64,000 bases of DNA from Candidatus Thiodiazotropha endolucinida (GCF_001715975.1 NZ_MARB01000004.1:1-64000); one strand, 5' to 3'; positions 7,626-17,211 are shown, counted from the first letter of the stretch. Notes: a model not told the origin generated them from the sequence alone. Program-made: numbers and translations.

Positions 7626-9137
7626 ATGCCCGAACAGACCCCAGAGGCCAATCTCAATGAAGCGATCGCAGCCATTGACCTCGGTTCAAACAGCTTTCAC
7701 CTGATTGTTGCACGGGTTATCGACGGTCATCTGCAGATCATCGACAGAATGAAAGAGATGGTCAGGCTCGGTGAAGGACTGACTGCAGACAAGCATCTCA
7801 TGCCCCACGTTGCAGAGCGTGCCCTTGAGTGTTTACGAAGATATGCGCAGCGTCTACGTCCTTTGCCGGCTGAAAATATCCGTGTCGTCGGCACCAATAC
7901 CATGCGCCAGATCCATCCTGATGACAACTTTCACGGTCTGGCCGAAAAGGCATTGCTGCATCCTATTGAGATTATCGCCGGACGTGAAGAAGCACGCTTG
8001 ATCTATCTTGGTGTGGCGCATGGACTTGCCGCAGGCGATGAAATGCGGCTGGTGGTCGATATCGGCGGCGGCAGTACTGAGTTGATCACCGGTCAAGGTT
8101 ATCAATCTCATGAGCGGGAAAGCCTGCATATGGGGTGTGTCAGTATAAGCCGCAGGTTCTTTACCGACGGTAAGATAACAGCACAAGCCATGCGTGATGC
8201 GGAGCTTGCCTGCAGCTTGGAAATTCGTCCGGTGAGGTATGAATTCAGAGATGGAGATTGGACGCGGGCAATCGGCAGTTCGGGCAGTATCAAATCGATC
8301 GGTAATGTCGTCCTGCAACAGGGATGGAGTGAAACCGGGATCTATCGTGAATCGCTGGAGCGTCTTAAACGAACATTGATTGAAGCCGGCAGCATCCACA
8401 AGCTCGACCTGAAGGGTCTGTCTGAAGAGAGAAAACCGGTATTTGCCGGAGGTCTGGCTGTGCTATCGGCGATATTCGATCAGATCGGCATCGAACATAT
8501 GGAAGTCTCCTCCGAGGCCTTGCGCGAAGGCTTGATATACGACATGGTCGGGCGTAATCAACAGGAGGATGCCCGTGAGCGAACCCTGAAGACCCTGATG
8601 CGTCGATACGACGTGGATCAGGAACAGGTAGATCGGGTGGAGACTACCGCCCTGGCGCTCCTGGAACAGGCCAAAAGGGCCTGGAATCTGCAGGAGCCGC
8701 GTCATACAGCAATGCTCTCATGGTCAGCCAAGGTGCATGAGATGGGATTGACCGTATCCCACAGTCAATTTCAGAAACACGGCGCCTATTTGCTGGAAAA
8801 ATCGGACCTTTCCGGCTTCTCCCTGCAGGAACAGAAGGTTCTTGCTGCCCTCGTCAGAGGACATCGACGGAAATTTCCAACAACCATATTCGAGGCACTA
8901 CCCAGGGATGTCGTGAGTTGCACCAAACAGCTCTGCATTCTGTTACGACTTTCGGTACTGACCCATCGTGCAAGATCCACGGTGGCAAAACCCGTGCCGC
9001 GACTGGAGGTGGAAGATCACAAGATATCCCTGGTATTTCCCGAAGAGTGGATTGCACACCATCCATTGACTCATAAGGAACTGGAACAGGAGGCGGACTA
9101 TCTGAAATCGTCGGGTTATCTGCTCAGGTTTTCCTGA
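7626..9137 (+). CDS. ppx: Exopolyphosphatase (Ppx/GppA family)
   Basis: Releases phosphate from polyphosphate chains. The N-terminal ASKHA ATPase-like domain contains AAIDLGSNSFHLIVARV with DLGSNS near residue 18, TNTMRQ, the second phosphate loop LVVDIGGGSTEL and IGSSGSIKSIGNV. The C-terminal HD-like and all-helical region continues to the end (GHRRKFPTTIF). With the ATG at 7626 the protein has 503 residues, close to E. coli Ppx (513) and with the same spacing before DLGSNSFH. Alternative in-frame ATGs at 7605 and further upstream (open frame from 7476) would add non-conserved residues. The last 22 bp overlap tail-to-tail with the SCO gene. Confidence 0.92.
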   Translation: MPEQTPEANLNEAIAAIDLGSNSFHLIVARVIDGHLQIIDRMKEMVRLGEGLTADKHLMPHVAERALECLRRYAQRLRPLPAENIRVVGTNTMRQIHPDDNFHGLAEKALLHPIEIIAGREEARLIYLGVAHGLAAGDEMRLVVDIGGGSTELITGQGYQSHERESLHMGCVSISRRFFTDGKITAQAMRDAELACSLEIRPVRYEFRDGDWTRAIGSSGSIKSIGNVVLQQGWSETGIYRESLERLKRTLIEAGSIHKLDLKGLSEERKPVFAGGLAVLSAIFDQIGIEHMEVSSEALREGLIYDMVGRNQQEDARERTLKTLMRRYDVDQEQVDRVETTALALLEQAKRAWNLQEPRHTAMLSWSAKVHEMGLTVSHSQFQKHGAYLLEKSDLSGFSLQEQKVLAALVRGHRRKFPTTIFEALPRDVVSCTKQLCILLRLSVLTHRARSTVAKPVPRLEVEDHKISLVFPEEWIAHHPLTHKELEQEADYLKSSGYLLRFS

Positions 9138-9736
9138 AGCAGGGGTTGTATTGCGCCGAGCAGCTCCTCGACGCTGGATCCATGGGCCATCCTGCGTACC
9201 AGCTTGCCCTGACTATCGATGATATAGGTGTCTGCCGTGTGATCGACAACATAGGGTTCGTCACCCTTTTTGTCCACGATACGGTATGCGCCGCCATAAC
9301 GTTCGACGATGTCGTCAATCATATGCCTGCTGCCTGTCAGACCGAGTATTGAAGGATGGAAATACTCGACATACTCCCTCAGGCGTTGCGGGGTATCGCG
9401 TTCCGGATCGACACTCACAAACAGCGGTTGTATCCGATCTCGATCAACATCATTCATTGCCGACAGGGTTGTACTCATCAGGGCAAGATTTGTCGGGCAT
9501 ATATCCGGACACCAGGTATAGCCGAAATAGAGCAGTACAACTTTGCCACGGTAGTCGCTCAGACTCACTGGACCGCGATATGAGGTTAAGGAAAAATCAC
9601 CGCCTGTTGGTTCCGGGGAAATCTTTGGATCGATAATAACATGCTCTTCCTGAGCGACAGGACTCCAGAACAAAAGCAGCCATATGAGTACACCACCCGC
9701 CAACGCGATGGCCGTATAAAGTGCTGTTCTTTGCAT
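9116..9736 (-). CDS. SCO1/SenC family copper chaperone
   Basis: 206 residues with an N-terminal membrane anchor (about 7-26) and a periplasmic thioredoxin-like domain. The copper-binding motif is GYTWCPDICPTNLALM (CxxxC), and the partner histidine lies in VVDHTADTY. Known role of the family: delivery of copper to cytochrome c oxidase CuA or thiol redox work during oxidase assembly. No oxidase genes are in this window, so it is unlinked. It overlaps the 3' end of ppx by 22 bp in a convergent arrangement. Confidence 0.92.
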   Translation of the reverse strand: MQRTALYTAIALAGGVLIWLLLFWSPVAQEEHVIIDPKISPEPTGGDFSLTSYRGPVSLSDYRGKVVLLYFGYTWCPDICPTNLALMSTTLSAMNDVDRDRIQPLFVSVDPERDTPQRLREYVEYFHPSILGLTGSRHMIDDIVERYGGAYRIVDKKGDEPYVVDHTADTYIIDSQGKLVRRMAHGSSVEELLGAIQPLLQENLSR

Positions 9737-9800
9737 TTCTAAAACTCTATCACCTAAATACTGTGGTCAAACTGCAACCTGTTTGTCACGGTGATCAAAA

Positions 9801-9816
9801 GCCTGTCAACAGGCCC
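9801..9816 (+). repeat. Dispersed repeat, copy 3 (short, hairpin only)
   Basis: GCCTGTCAACAGGC forms a small hairpin of the same type as the dispersed repeat family, in the gap between the SCO gene and the coiled-coil protein gene (9737-9981). Nothing else was recognised in that gap. Confidence 0.35.
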
Positions 9817-9981
9817 TGGCAGTTGATGTATTGCCACTGACCATCAATCCGGCAGCCGAATAGATCGACTTGGTTACCGGGTCAGTGAATATCGGTGGCA
9901 ATGATGCATGGTGTTTGCAGGTCAAGCATTGATATATGGCAAATCACTGGATTTGCCGCAGATACGTCGACCAAAGGATGG

Positions 9982-10563
9982 CTACTCCGTTGCTTGCGGG
10001 GATTCTTCCCGCGATGCCCCGGACACCAGTTGTAAACTCTGATCCAACAATTGACTGTAATCTTGAAGCAGAGAGAGCAGTTGACTGTCTTCCTCATTGA
10101 TTTCGATGTTCTGAAGCTCATTTTCCTCCGACACACCATATTTCTTTATGATCCGTTGCGTTACATGCGACAGGCCCTGATCCAGGGCAGAGGCCTTGCG
10201 TCGAAGGTCATCCACCAGGAAGTGGGCCCGGATGGCGTTGACACGATTAGTTTCATGCATCGCGATCAAACGCTCGATATCGGTTTGCGCTTTTCCAATA
10301 CTGCGTTCGATGTTGTGAATCTCCCTGACATCGAACTTCATATTCATGCGTACGCTTCTCAATTGTATGCGTAATTGCGGCGCCAGCTGCTGCATGACCT
10401 TCAAGTGCTCAATCATACTCATGAGGGCAATTTCATCGAGAGGTTCGAAATCAGCCGCGCACACGGGTTTCGACCAGCCACTGGCCAAAACCAGACCGAA
10501 GACCAAAAAAAAGCCACTCGCTACAAACTGAGCCTTAAAAAAACGTTTGCAATTCCACCTCAT
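9982..10563 (-). CDS. Periplasmic coiled-coil protein of unknown function
   Basis: 193 residues from the ATG at 10563, chosen because the longer frame would overlap parE by 68 bp with a basic, non-secreted leader. The N-terminus is a signal peptide (basic MRWNCKRFFK, then FFLVFGLVLASG and a cleavage-like PVCAAD site). The mature protein is highly charged and helical, with heptad-like patterns throughout (LKVMQQLAPQLRIQLRSVRM, IERSIGKAQTDIERLIAM), so it is probably a coiled coil. It starts 16 bp after the parE stop on the same strand and is likely co-transcribed. I do not recognise a named family. Confidence 0.75.
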   Translation of the reverse strand: MRWNCKRFFKAQFVASGFFLVFGLVLASGWSKPVCAADFEPLDEIALMSMIEHLKVMQQLAPQLRIQLRSVRMNMKFDVREIHNIERSIGKAQTDIERLIAMHETNRVNAIRAHFLVDDLRRKASALDQGLSHVTQRIIKKYGVSEENELQNIEINEEDSQLLSLLQDYSQLLDQSLQLVSGASREESPQATE

Positions 10564-10579
10564 TCTTAGATCTCGATAG

Positions 10580-12466
10580 TCATATCTCAGCCAAATCCCC
10601 TTTCTTTTCCAGCCACTTTTTACGATCTGACGCCCTTTTCTTGGCAAGCATCATATCCATGATACGGTTTGTGTTGTCACCATGTTCTATCGTCAACTGT
10701 ATCAGGCGCCGGGTATCCGGATGAATAGTCGTTTCCCGTAGCTGTAGAGGATTCATTTCACCCAGACCTTTAAATCGTTGCACATTGATTTTGCCACGTA
10801 ATTTCTCCGCTTCAATGCGATCCAGCACTCCCTGTTTTTCCGAGTCATCCAACGCATAGAAGACCTGTTTTCCCACATCGATTCTATAAAGCGGTGGCAT
10901 GGCTATGTAGACATGCCCCTGCTCCACAAGTTGCTTGAAATGACGCAGGAACAGGGCACACAAAAGAGTTGCAATATGCAGTCCATCTGAATCCGCATCG
11001 GCAAGAATACAGATTTTACCGAATCTCAGGTTTGACAGGTCGCTGCTGCCGGGTTCAACACCGATGGCGACGGAAATGTCATGTACCTCCTGCGAGGCCA
11101 GTACATCACCATGCTCAACCTCCCAGGTGTTGAGGATCTTGCCCCGTAACGGCATGATTGCCTGAAACTCCCGATCTCTCGCCTGTTTTGCCGATCCGCC
11201 GGCTGAATCACCCTCTACCAGAAACAGTTCGCTCCTTAGCGGATCCACCGAACTGCAATCCGCCAACTTCCCGGGCAACGCCGGTCCCTGAGTCACCTTC
11301 TTTCTGGCCACCTTGCGTCCGGCACGCATTCGGCTCTGCGCGGATGAGATCGCCATCTCGGCAATCTGCTCGCCCATATCCGTATGTTGATTCAGCCAAA
11401 GACTGAATGAGTCCTTGACCACCCCGGAGACGAAGGTGGCACACTCCCTAGAAGATAGACGCTCTTTGGTTTGTCCGGAAAACTGAGGGTCCTGTAATTT
11501 GACGGAGAGCACATAGCAGACCCGATTCCATACATCTTCCGGCGTCAGCTTGACCCCGCGGGGAAGTAGATTCCTGAATTCGCAGAACTCTCTGACCGCG
11601 TCCGTAAGACCAGTGCGCAGACCGTTCACATGGGTTCCACCCTGGGAGGTGGGAATCAGATTGACATAGCTCTCGGTCACCAGTTCACCGCCCTCCGGCA
11701 ACCAGAGCACTGCCCAAGCGGCGGTTTCGGTATTCCCGGACATCTCGCCCACAAACGCCTGTTGCGGGATTTTTGCCACGCCCTGCAAGGCATCCAGCAA
11801 GTAGTCTCTCAACCCGTCCTGGTAGATCCATGCCTCCTTTTCACCGCTCTTCTCATCGAAAAATGAGACTTTCAGACCAGGACAGAGGACCGCTTTCGCC
11901 CTGAGAACATGGCGCAATTGACGGGTAGAGAAGCGAGAGGAGTCAAAATAGCCCGGATCCGGCCAGAAACGCACGCGGGTGCCGGTATTGTTACGGCCCA
12001 CTTTTCCGACTATCTCCAGGTCGGAGACCTTATGACCATCGGCGAAGGCCATATTGTACTCCTTGCCGCCCCGTCGGACCCATACCTCCAGATGCTTCGA
12101 GAGCGCATTGACGACAGACACGCCAACACCATGCAAACCGCCGGAGAAACGGTAACTTTTGTTGGAAAACTTGCCGCCGGCATGCAGTTTGGTCAGGATC
12201 ACCTCGACCCCCGGTACGCCCTGCTGGGGGTGGATATCCACAGGCATGCCGCGACCGTCATCCACAACCTCCAGTGAACCGTCCTTATGCAGCGTGACGT
12301 CGATCGATTTGGCATAACCGGCAACCGCCTCGTCAACACTGTTGTCTATAACCTCCTGGGCAAGATGATTGGGCCGGGTGGTATCGGTGTACATCCCTGG
12401 TCGCTTTCGAACCGGTTCCAGACCGCTGAGGACTTCGATATCAGAAGCGTCGTAACTACCACTCAT
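10580..12466 (-). CDS. parE: DNA topoisomerase IV subunit B
   Basis: ATPase subunit of topoisomerase IV, which decatenates chromosomes together with ParC. The 628 residues are the ParE length (GyrB is about 800). GHKL ATPase motifs are DNSVDEAVAG, DDGRGMPV and GGLHGVGVSVVNALS. The TOPRIM signature LVEGDSAGGSAKQARDREF is followed by PLRGKILN. The C-terminus has QRFKGLGEMNP and the expected TTxxPxxR-type segment (TTIHPDTRRLIQL). The partner parC is not in the window. Divergent from xseB-ispA. Confidence 0.96.
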   Translation of the reverse strand: MSGSYDASDIEVLSGLEPVRKRPGMYTDTTRPNHLAQEVIDNSVDEAVAGYAKSIDVTLHKDGSLEVVDDGRGMPVDIHPQQGVPGVEVILTKLHAGGKFSNKSYRFSGGLHGVGVSVVNALSKHLEVWVRRGGKEYNMAFADGHKVSDLEIVGKVGRNNTGTRVRFWPDPGYFDSSRFSTRQLRHVLRAKAVLCPGLKVSFFDEKSGEKEAWIYQDGLRDYLLDALQGVAKIPQQAFVGEMSGNTETAAWAVLWLPEGGELVTESYVNLIPTSQGGTHVNGLRTGLTDAVREFCEFRNLLPRGVKLTPEDVWNRVCYVLSVKLQDPQFSGQTKERLSSRECATFVSGVVKDSFSLWLNQHTDMGEQIAEMAISSAQSRMRAGRKVARKKVTQGPALPGKLADCSSVDPLRSELFLVEGDSAGGSAKQARDREFQAIMPLRGKILNTWEVEHGDVLASQEVHDISVAIGVEPGSSDLSNLRFGKICILADADSDGLHIATLLCALFLRHFKQLVEQGHVYIAMPPLYRIDVGKQVFYALDDSEKQGVLDRIEAEKLRGKINVQRFKGLGEMNPLQLRETTIHPDTRRLIQLTIEHGDNTNRIMDMMLAKKRASDRKKWLEKKGDLAEI

Positions 12467-12672
12467 CTTTCTCTGTCGATCCTATGCAAATGGTTATCAA
12501 CGGCGGGAGTTTACACATCTGGAAGAGTGCTGGCGAGTCTCATCTGGATCACCCCCTCGTTCCGTAGCAGATCCAGTGTGTCTCTATCATTGACCGGCGT
12601 ATAAGGGGTAGGGTAGGTTACCTCTGATGCCCTGGCTTCCCGGGAAGCCTTCTATTAAAGCGATAAAAGAAA

Positions 12673-12912
12673 GTGCCAAGAAAACCGAAAACACCCACCT
12701 TCGAAGAGGCGATGAAAGAGTTGGAAAGCCTGATAGAAGCTCTTGAGCAGGGGGATTTGTCTCTCGAGGCGTCACTGCAATCATTTGAACGCGGGGTAGC
12801 CCTGACCCGAATCTGCCAAGCATCACTGCAAGAGGCTGAACAGAAAATACGCATCCTCAACGGCGAGACTCAAACATCCGAGCTGGAATCCTTCACCGAT
12901 GATAATGAATGA
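12673..12912 (+). CDS. xseB: Exodeoxyribonuclease VII small subunit
   Basis: 79 residues of the XseB family: TFEEAMKELESLIEALEQGD, then LSLEASLQSFERGVAL, the conserved core of the small helical subunit that binds XseA. It starts with GTG at 12673. The 3' end overlaps ispA by 8-14 bp, the usual xseB-ispA coupling. xseA is not nearby, as is common. Confidence 0.94.
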   Translation: MPRKPKTPTFEEAMKELESLIEALEQGDLSLEASLQSFERGVALTRICQASLQEAEQKIRILNGETQTSELESFTDDNE

Positions 12913-13801
12913 CGGCCTGAAGGCCTTCACCCTCAAATGCCAACAGCGTGTGGAGCAGGCCCTTGACCGAATTCTACCCCCCTCCACCACCCTGCCAACA
13001 CGCCTGCATGAGGCCATGCGATACGCCACCCTGAACGGCGGCAAGCGAATCCGGCCCCTGCTGGTGTATGCAGCCGGTCAGGCTCTCAATGTCTCCTGGG
13101 AAAGACTCGATACCCCTGCCAGCGCTGTCGAGCTGATTCACGCCTATTCCCTCGTTCATGACGATCTGCCTGCAATGGACGATGATGATTTGAGACGGAA
13201 TCAACCAACCTGTCACCGCGCCTACGATGAGGCGACGGCAATCCTGGTGGGGGATGCCTTGCAATCCCTGGCCTTCAAATCCCTCTGTTGCGATCCGTGC
13301 ATGCAGGCAGACGCCCGGATCAGGCTCTCAATGGTGGAAACCCTTGCGCGGGCCAGCGGTTCTCGCGGCATGGCAGGAGGACAGGCCATCGACCTGGAGG
13401 CGGTGGGGAGGGAACTCAACCTGGCAGAGTTGGAGAATCTGCACATACATAAAACCGGCGCACTGATCCGTGCTGCGGTACGCTTGGGTGCCTTGCTCGA
13501 TCCTGACGCCGATAAGGCCCTCACCCATCATCTCGATCACTACGCCAAGTGTATTGGGCTGGCGTTTCAGATTCAGGACGATATCCTCGATATCGAAGGC
13601 GACACTGAAACTCTGGGAAAGACCCAGGGAAAAGATCTGGTCCAGGAAAAACCGACCTACCCCTCGCTACTCGGACTCGCCGGCGCCAAAGAGAAGGCGC
13701 AAGAACTCATACAGGAGGCATTACAGAGTCTGGATGCCTTCGATAATGAGGCAGATCCGCTACGTTGGCTAGGGCACTATATTACAGCCAGAAAACACTG
13801 A
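12899..13801 (+). CDS. ispA: Polyprenyl synthetase (farnesyl diphosphate synthase)
   Basis: Condenses isopentenyl diphosphate with DMAPP/GPP to give farnesyl diphosphate for quinones and undecaprenyl carriers. About 300 residues with GGKRIRPLLVY, the first aspartate-rich motif DDLPAMDDDDLRR, GGQAIDL, HIHKTGALIRAAV and the second aspartate-rich motif QIQDDILD. Starts are possible at 12899 or at 12905 (ATG ATA ATG). In related genomes dxs normally follows; here 392 bp of non-coding sequence and folE2 come next. Confidence 0.95.
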   Translation: MIMNDGLKAFTLKCQQRVEQALDRILPPSTTLPTRLHEAMRYATLNGGKRIRPLLVYAAGQALNVSWERLDTPASAVELIHAYSLVHDDLPAMDDDDLRRNQPTCHRAYDEATAILVGDALQSLAFKSLCCDPCMQADARIRLSMVETLARASGSRGMAGGQAIDLEAVGRELNLAELENLHIHKTGALIRAAVRLGALLDPDADKALTHHLDHYAKCIGLAFQIQDDILDIEGDTETLGKTQGKDLVQEKPTYPSLLGLAGAKEKAQELIQEALQSLDAFDNEADPLRWLGHYITARKH

Positions 13802-14193
13802 TTTTAAAACGATTAGCTTGGTGTGGGACCTCTTCTCCGAAGCGCGGCCAACTCCAGCGAGCTGGAACCCAGCCTCACTTCGACAACATAAGGGTATTTG
13901 ACGGCAATTGAGTGCGCTGTCAATTGGGATTGCTAACCAATTGTTTTATAAATGGTTAATAAGAGCCATCAAGACATCCCTGTAAACACCGCCGGTTTGA
14001 CTCTAGGCACGGGTTTTAGAGATAATTGTGCGTTCGACCCGGTTGATTCCAGGGGAATGATCACAATCCGGCCCTGAATCCGATGATTCGGTTGCAAATA
14101 CCTGATGTTCTATCTGTTGTCCCCGACCTGTGGTGACGATACCCTTGAATCAACACTTATCATACGCCTTCACCTCGTGGTGAGGCAGGAATA
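13802..14193. other. Intergenic region ispA-folE2, no gene recognised
   Basis: No ORF of substance. An imperfect inverted repeat with arms TAACCA (13934-13939) and TGGTTA (13953-13958) flanks an AT-rich centre and could be an operator or weak hairpin. A small CCAGC/GCTGG hairpin lies near 13852. A CCTGTAAACACCG phrase near 13979 resembles the dispersed repeat core. The folE2 promoter must be here. Confidence 0.5.
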
Positions 14194-15018
14194 ATGAACA
14201 TGCTCGACAAGACACCGCTTAGCGGTTCTCAAATAGCCGATGTGCAGAATTCGGCCGATACGCGCCAGATTGCCATCAACAAGGTAGGTATCAAAGACAT
14301 TCGCCATCCTATGAGAATCAGGGACCGCAGTGAGGGCGAACAACATACGATTGCCAACTTCAATATGTACGTTAACCTTCCGCACAACTTCAAGGGCACC
14401 CATATGTCCAGGTTCGTGGAGATCCTGAACAGCCATGAAACAGAGGTTACCGTCGAATCATTCAAGGATATGCTGGCCGAGATGACCGAAAGACTTGAAG
14501 CGGAATCAGGTCATATTGAGATGAATTTTCCCTTCTTCATCAATAAAACGGCACCGGTCTCTGGTGTAAAAAGCCTGCTCGACTACGATGTAACGCTGAT
14601 CGGTGAAATCCATGGGGGTAAACCGGTTATTGATATCAAGGTTGTGGTTCCGGTTACCAGCCTCTGTCCCTGTTCGAAGAAGATTTCCGACCGTGGCGCC
14701 CACAACCAACGCTCTCATGTCACCGTGCAGGCAAGGACTGTCGGTTTTATCTGGATCGAAGAGATTATCGACATGGTGGAGGAACAGGCCTCCTGTGAAC
14801 TCTTTGGTCTGCTGAAAAGACCTGATGAGAAATATGTCACCGAACACGCCTACGACAATCCGAAGTTCGTCGAAGATATGGTGCGGGATATCGCGGTGCA
14901 ATTGAATCGTGAACAGCGTATCAGCGCCTACACTGTTGAGTCGGAGAATTTTGAATCCATCCATAACCACTCCGCCTACGCCTTGATTGAGCGGGATAAG
15001 ACATCCGATCCGGTATAA
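14194..15018 (+). CDS. folE2: GTP cyclohydrolase I type 2 (FolE2, MptA-like)
   Basis: Converts GTP to dihydroneopterin triphosphate, the first step of folate synthesis; the FolE2 class is known to work without zinc. 274 residues with [19 protein letters not shown] near the N-terminus, [23 protein letters not shown], and the cysteine-containing motif [20 protein letters not shown] typical of the DUF198 family. AGGAA precedes the ATG at 14194 by 4 bases. folK is elsewhere in this window (48.8 kb). No FolE type 1 gene is seen here. Confidence 0.95.
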   Translation: MNMLDKTPLSGSQIADVQNSADTRQIAINKVGIKDIRHPMRIRDRSEGEQHTIANFNMYVNLPHNFKGTHMSRFVEILNSHETEVTVESFKDMLAEMTERLEAESGHIEMNFPFFINKTAPVSGVKSLLDYDVTLIGEIHGGKPVIDIKVVVPVTSLCPCSKKISDRGAHNQRSHVTVQARTVGFIWIEEIIDMVEEQASCELFGLLKRPDEKYVTEHAYDNPKFVEDMVRDIAVQLNREQRISAYTVESENFESIHNHSAYALIERDKTSDPV

Positions 15019-15049
15019 TCCCGATCAGCCGCTCACCCATGCATGTATG

Positions 15050-15697
15050 TCAGAAACGCTTTTCCAATAGCAATACTGTCCCCTGGTCCTCCATTTTCAC
15101 CCGGTTGAGAAAACTCATACCCAATAGCACCCGTGCGGGACCATTATTATCGATGATAAACCCTCTGACATTATTGAGGGTGATATCACCGACCTGAACC
15201 CTATCGAGCGTGACATCGTACGCCGCTACGCTGCCACTGGCCGTATTGACCAAAATACGCGTTCCTTTCAGTTTGTAGGCTATGCCCAGGCGCTTGGCTT
15301 GGTTGGCATGCATGGCGACGGCCGTAGCACCGGTATCGACGAGAAAATTGACCGTCCTGCCATTGATCGTACCCACTGTGGTATAGGCGCCGGCTTGATT
15401 CCGCCATACCTTGGCCGTCATCACTTCGGGTTTGGAAAAGCGGGTGGTGATATGCCCGCCAAGGGGGTATGTTCGACGTTCTCCATCCACCTCCAGTACC
15501 GCCTCCTTGCTGCTTGCTGAGATGAGCCTTACACCCTCGGGAGAGGGCTTGTCGAGTTTCAGCAGCCTTCTGACGCCGTCAATCGTCACCATCGCCTTAT
15601 CTGTGAACAGCGCTTCCACGACTACCCGGTCAACCGCAAAGGCCTGGCCATGGTAGATTGCAGCCAGAAACAGCAACATGAAACAGCCTTTTCTCAT
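15050..15697 (-). CDS. Retropepsin-like aspartic protease, clan AA (TIGR02281 type)
   Basis: 215 residues. The N-terminus is a signal peptide (CFMLLFLAAIYHGQAFA). The catalytic motif VNFLVDTGATAVAMH contains the DTGA active site expected of a dimeric retropepsin-like protease, and the C-terminal half has LLGMSFLNRV, the second conserved family motif. Probably periplasmic. The ATG at 15697 overlaps the pgpA stop as ATGA and has AGGA 8 bases upstream; the ATG at 15706 has no room for a ribosome site. Substrate unknown. Confidence 0.88.
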   Translation of the reverse strand: MRKGCFMLLFLAAIYHGQAFAVDRVVVEALFTDKAMVTIDGVRRLLKLDKPSPEGVRLISASSKEAVLEVDGERRTYPLGGHITTRFSKPEVMTAKVWRNQAGAYTTVGTINGRTVNFLVDTGATAVAMHANQAKRLGIAYKLKGTRILVNTASGSVAAYDVTLDRVQVGDITLNNVRGFIIDNNGPARVLLGMSFLNRVKMEDQGTVLLLEKRF

Positions 15698-16179
15698 GAG
15701 AACCATCCTGTCAGATTAAGCAGAAAAACAGCGCCTGCGGTATAGAGTCCGGCCAACAGATCGTCAAGCATGATACCCAATCCGCCCTGCACCCTATGGT
15801 CAATCCAGATGATAGGCCAGGGTTTGAGGATATCAAACAGGCGAAAAAGCAAAAAACCGATCACAATCCATAGCCAACCGGATGGGGCGAATGTCATCCC
15901 AACCAGGTAGCCAACGATTTCATCCCATACAATACCACTATGATCATGCACCCCCAGGTCTTCAGAAGTGCGTTGACAGATCCACAAACCGGCAAGGAAT
16001 GCCACCAACACGATGAGTATGTAGAGGGTCAATGACAACGGCTGCAACAGCAGGTAGAGCGGTACCCCAACCAGGGTACCATATGTGCCGGGCGCCTTGG
16101 GCAGAAGTCCACTGCCGAAGCCGAACGCAAGCAAATGCACCGGCTTGCTCATGTCAGGGGGCGCTTTCACTTCATTCAT
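15694..16179 (-). CDS. pgpA: Phosphatidylglycerophosphatase A
   Basis: Dephosphorylates phosphatidylglycerol phosphate in the inner membrane. 161 residues with GSGLLPKAPGTYGTL, DHSGIVWDEIVGYLVGM and LFDILKPWPIIWID then DDLLAG near the C-terminus, all conserved PgpA motifs, embedded among four hydrophobic helices. It follows thiL by 39 bp and overlaps the protease gene by 4 bp, so thiL-pgpA-protease form one unit. Confidence 0.95.
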   Translation of the reverse strand: MNEVKAPPDMSKPVHLLAFGFGSGLLPKAPGTYGTLVGVPLYLLLQPLSLTLYILIVLVAFLAGLWICQRTSEDLGVHDHSGIVWDEIVGYLVGMTFAPSGWLWIVIGFLLFRLFDILKPWPIIWIDHRVQGGLGIMLDDLLAGLYTAGAVFLLNLTGWFS

Positions 16180-16218
16180 CGATCGGCACCATCCCCGGTA
16201 GTGGAACTGGACCCATAC

Positions 16219-17211
16219 TCAATTATCTCCATCTGATCTCGAAAAATGCTCGTAACCGGTATGCTCAGGGGACCATAAAGACCCATCCGGCAAGAGACAA
16301 CGCAAATCCGACTGCGCATCAATCAAACCGATACGCGTCATGGTTACACCGATTCGTCGGGAGATCGACGCCACCTGATCCCGGTGTACAGGTGGCAGAG
16401 TAAAACAGAGCTCATAGTCGTCACCACCCGCGATGATGAGTGACCAATCATTTGACTCCTGGAGAGAGGCGGCGACCGAGGGCGACAAGGGTATCCTATC
16501 GAGGTCCACGCTGGCACCAACCCCGCTCGATTGCAAAATATGGCCGAGGTCCGCCGCCAGTCCGTCTGAGATATCGATTGCACTGCTGGCGAAACCACGC
16601 AGGGCGATACCGGCCTCAACCCTGGGGATGGGCCGGTCAAGACGCCCCAGAAGCTGCGGCATGTCTTCCCGGTCCTCCCCATCACGCTTACAGACCAGTG
16701 CCAATGCGGCATCGCCAAGGGTACCTGTGACATAGATATCATCCCCCACTTGGGCACCGCTGCGGGTCAACCCCATACCCATGGGCAACAGACCCTGAAC
16801 CTGTACAGTGATACTCAATGGCCCTGATGTGGTATCCCCCCCCACAAGCTGGAGATCATAGTGTGCCGCCAGTTCGCTGAATCCTCGACAGAATTCGCCG
16901 ATCCACACGCCATCGACCCCGGGCAGCGTCAACGCCAGGGTCGCCCACGCCGGCTCGGCCCCCATCGCCGCCAGGTCACTCAGATTGACCGCCAACACCT
17001 TGTGACCAAGATCCGACGGCGAAATGTCGGGAAAAAAGTGCACACCGGCAACCAGGGTATCGACGCTCACGGCCAGCTCCATTCCCTGCGGCACCCGCAG
17101 CAGTGCGGCATCATCACCAATGCCCAATGCCACGTCCTCGCGTTGTGACGTCATGTCGGCGAAATAGTCGTTGATAAGATCGAATTCAGAGATGTCGCTG
17201 CGCTTACTCAT
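16219..17211 (-). CDS. thiL: Thiamine-monophosphate kinase
   Basis: Phosphorylates thiamine monophosphate to thiamine diphosphate. 330 residues from the ATG at 17211 (MSKRSDISEFDLIN), the usual start relative to the FDLI motif. Motifs include GIGDDAALL, VSVDTLVAGVHFFPD, GDDIYVTGTLGDAAL (within VGDDIYVTG), SAIDISDGLAADL and AGGDDYELCFTLP. A longer frame to 17334 would run into the divergent psiE gene and adds unrelated residues. In related genomes thiL follows nusB; here psiE separates them. Confidence 0.95.
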   Translation of the reverse strand: MSKRSDISEFDLINDYFADMTSQREDVALGIGDDAALLRVPQGMELAVSVDTLVAGVHFFPDISPSDLGHKVLAVNLSDLAAMGAEPAWATLALTLPGVDGVWIGEFCRGFSELAAHYDLQLVGGDTTSGPLSITVQVQGLLPMGMGLTRSGAQVGDDIYVTGTLGDAALALVCKRDGEDREDMPQLLGRLDRPIPRVEAGIALRGFASSAIDISDGLAADLGHILQSSGVGASVDLDRIPLSPSVAASLQESNDWSLIIAGGDDYELCFTLPPVHRDQVASISRRIGVTMTRIGLIDAQSDLRCLLPDGSLWSPEHTGYEHFSRSDGDN

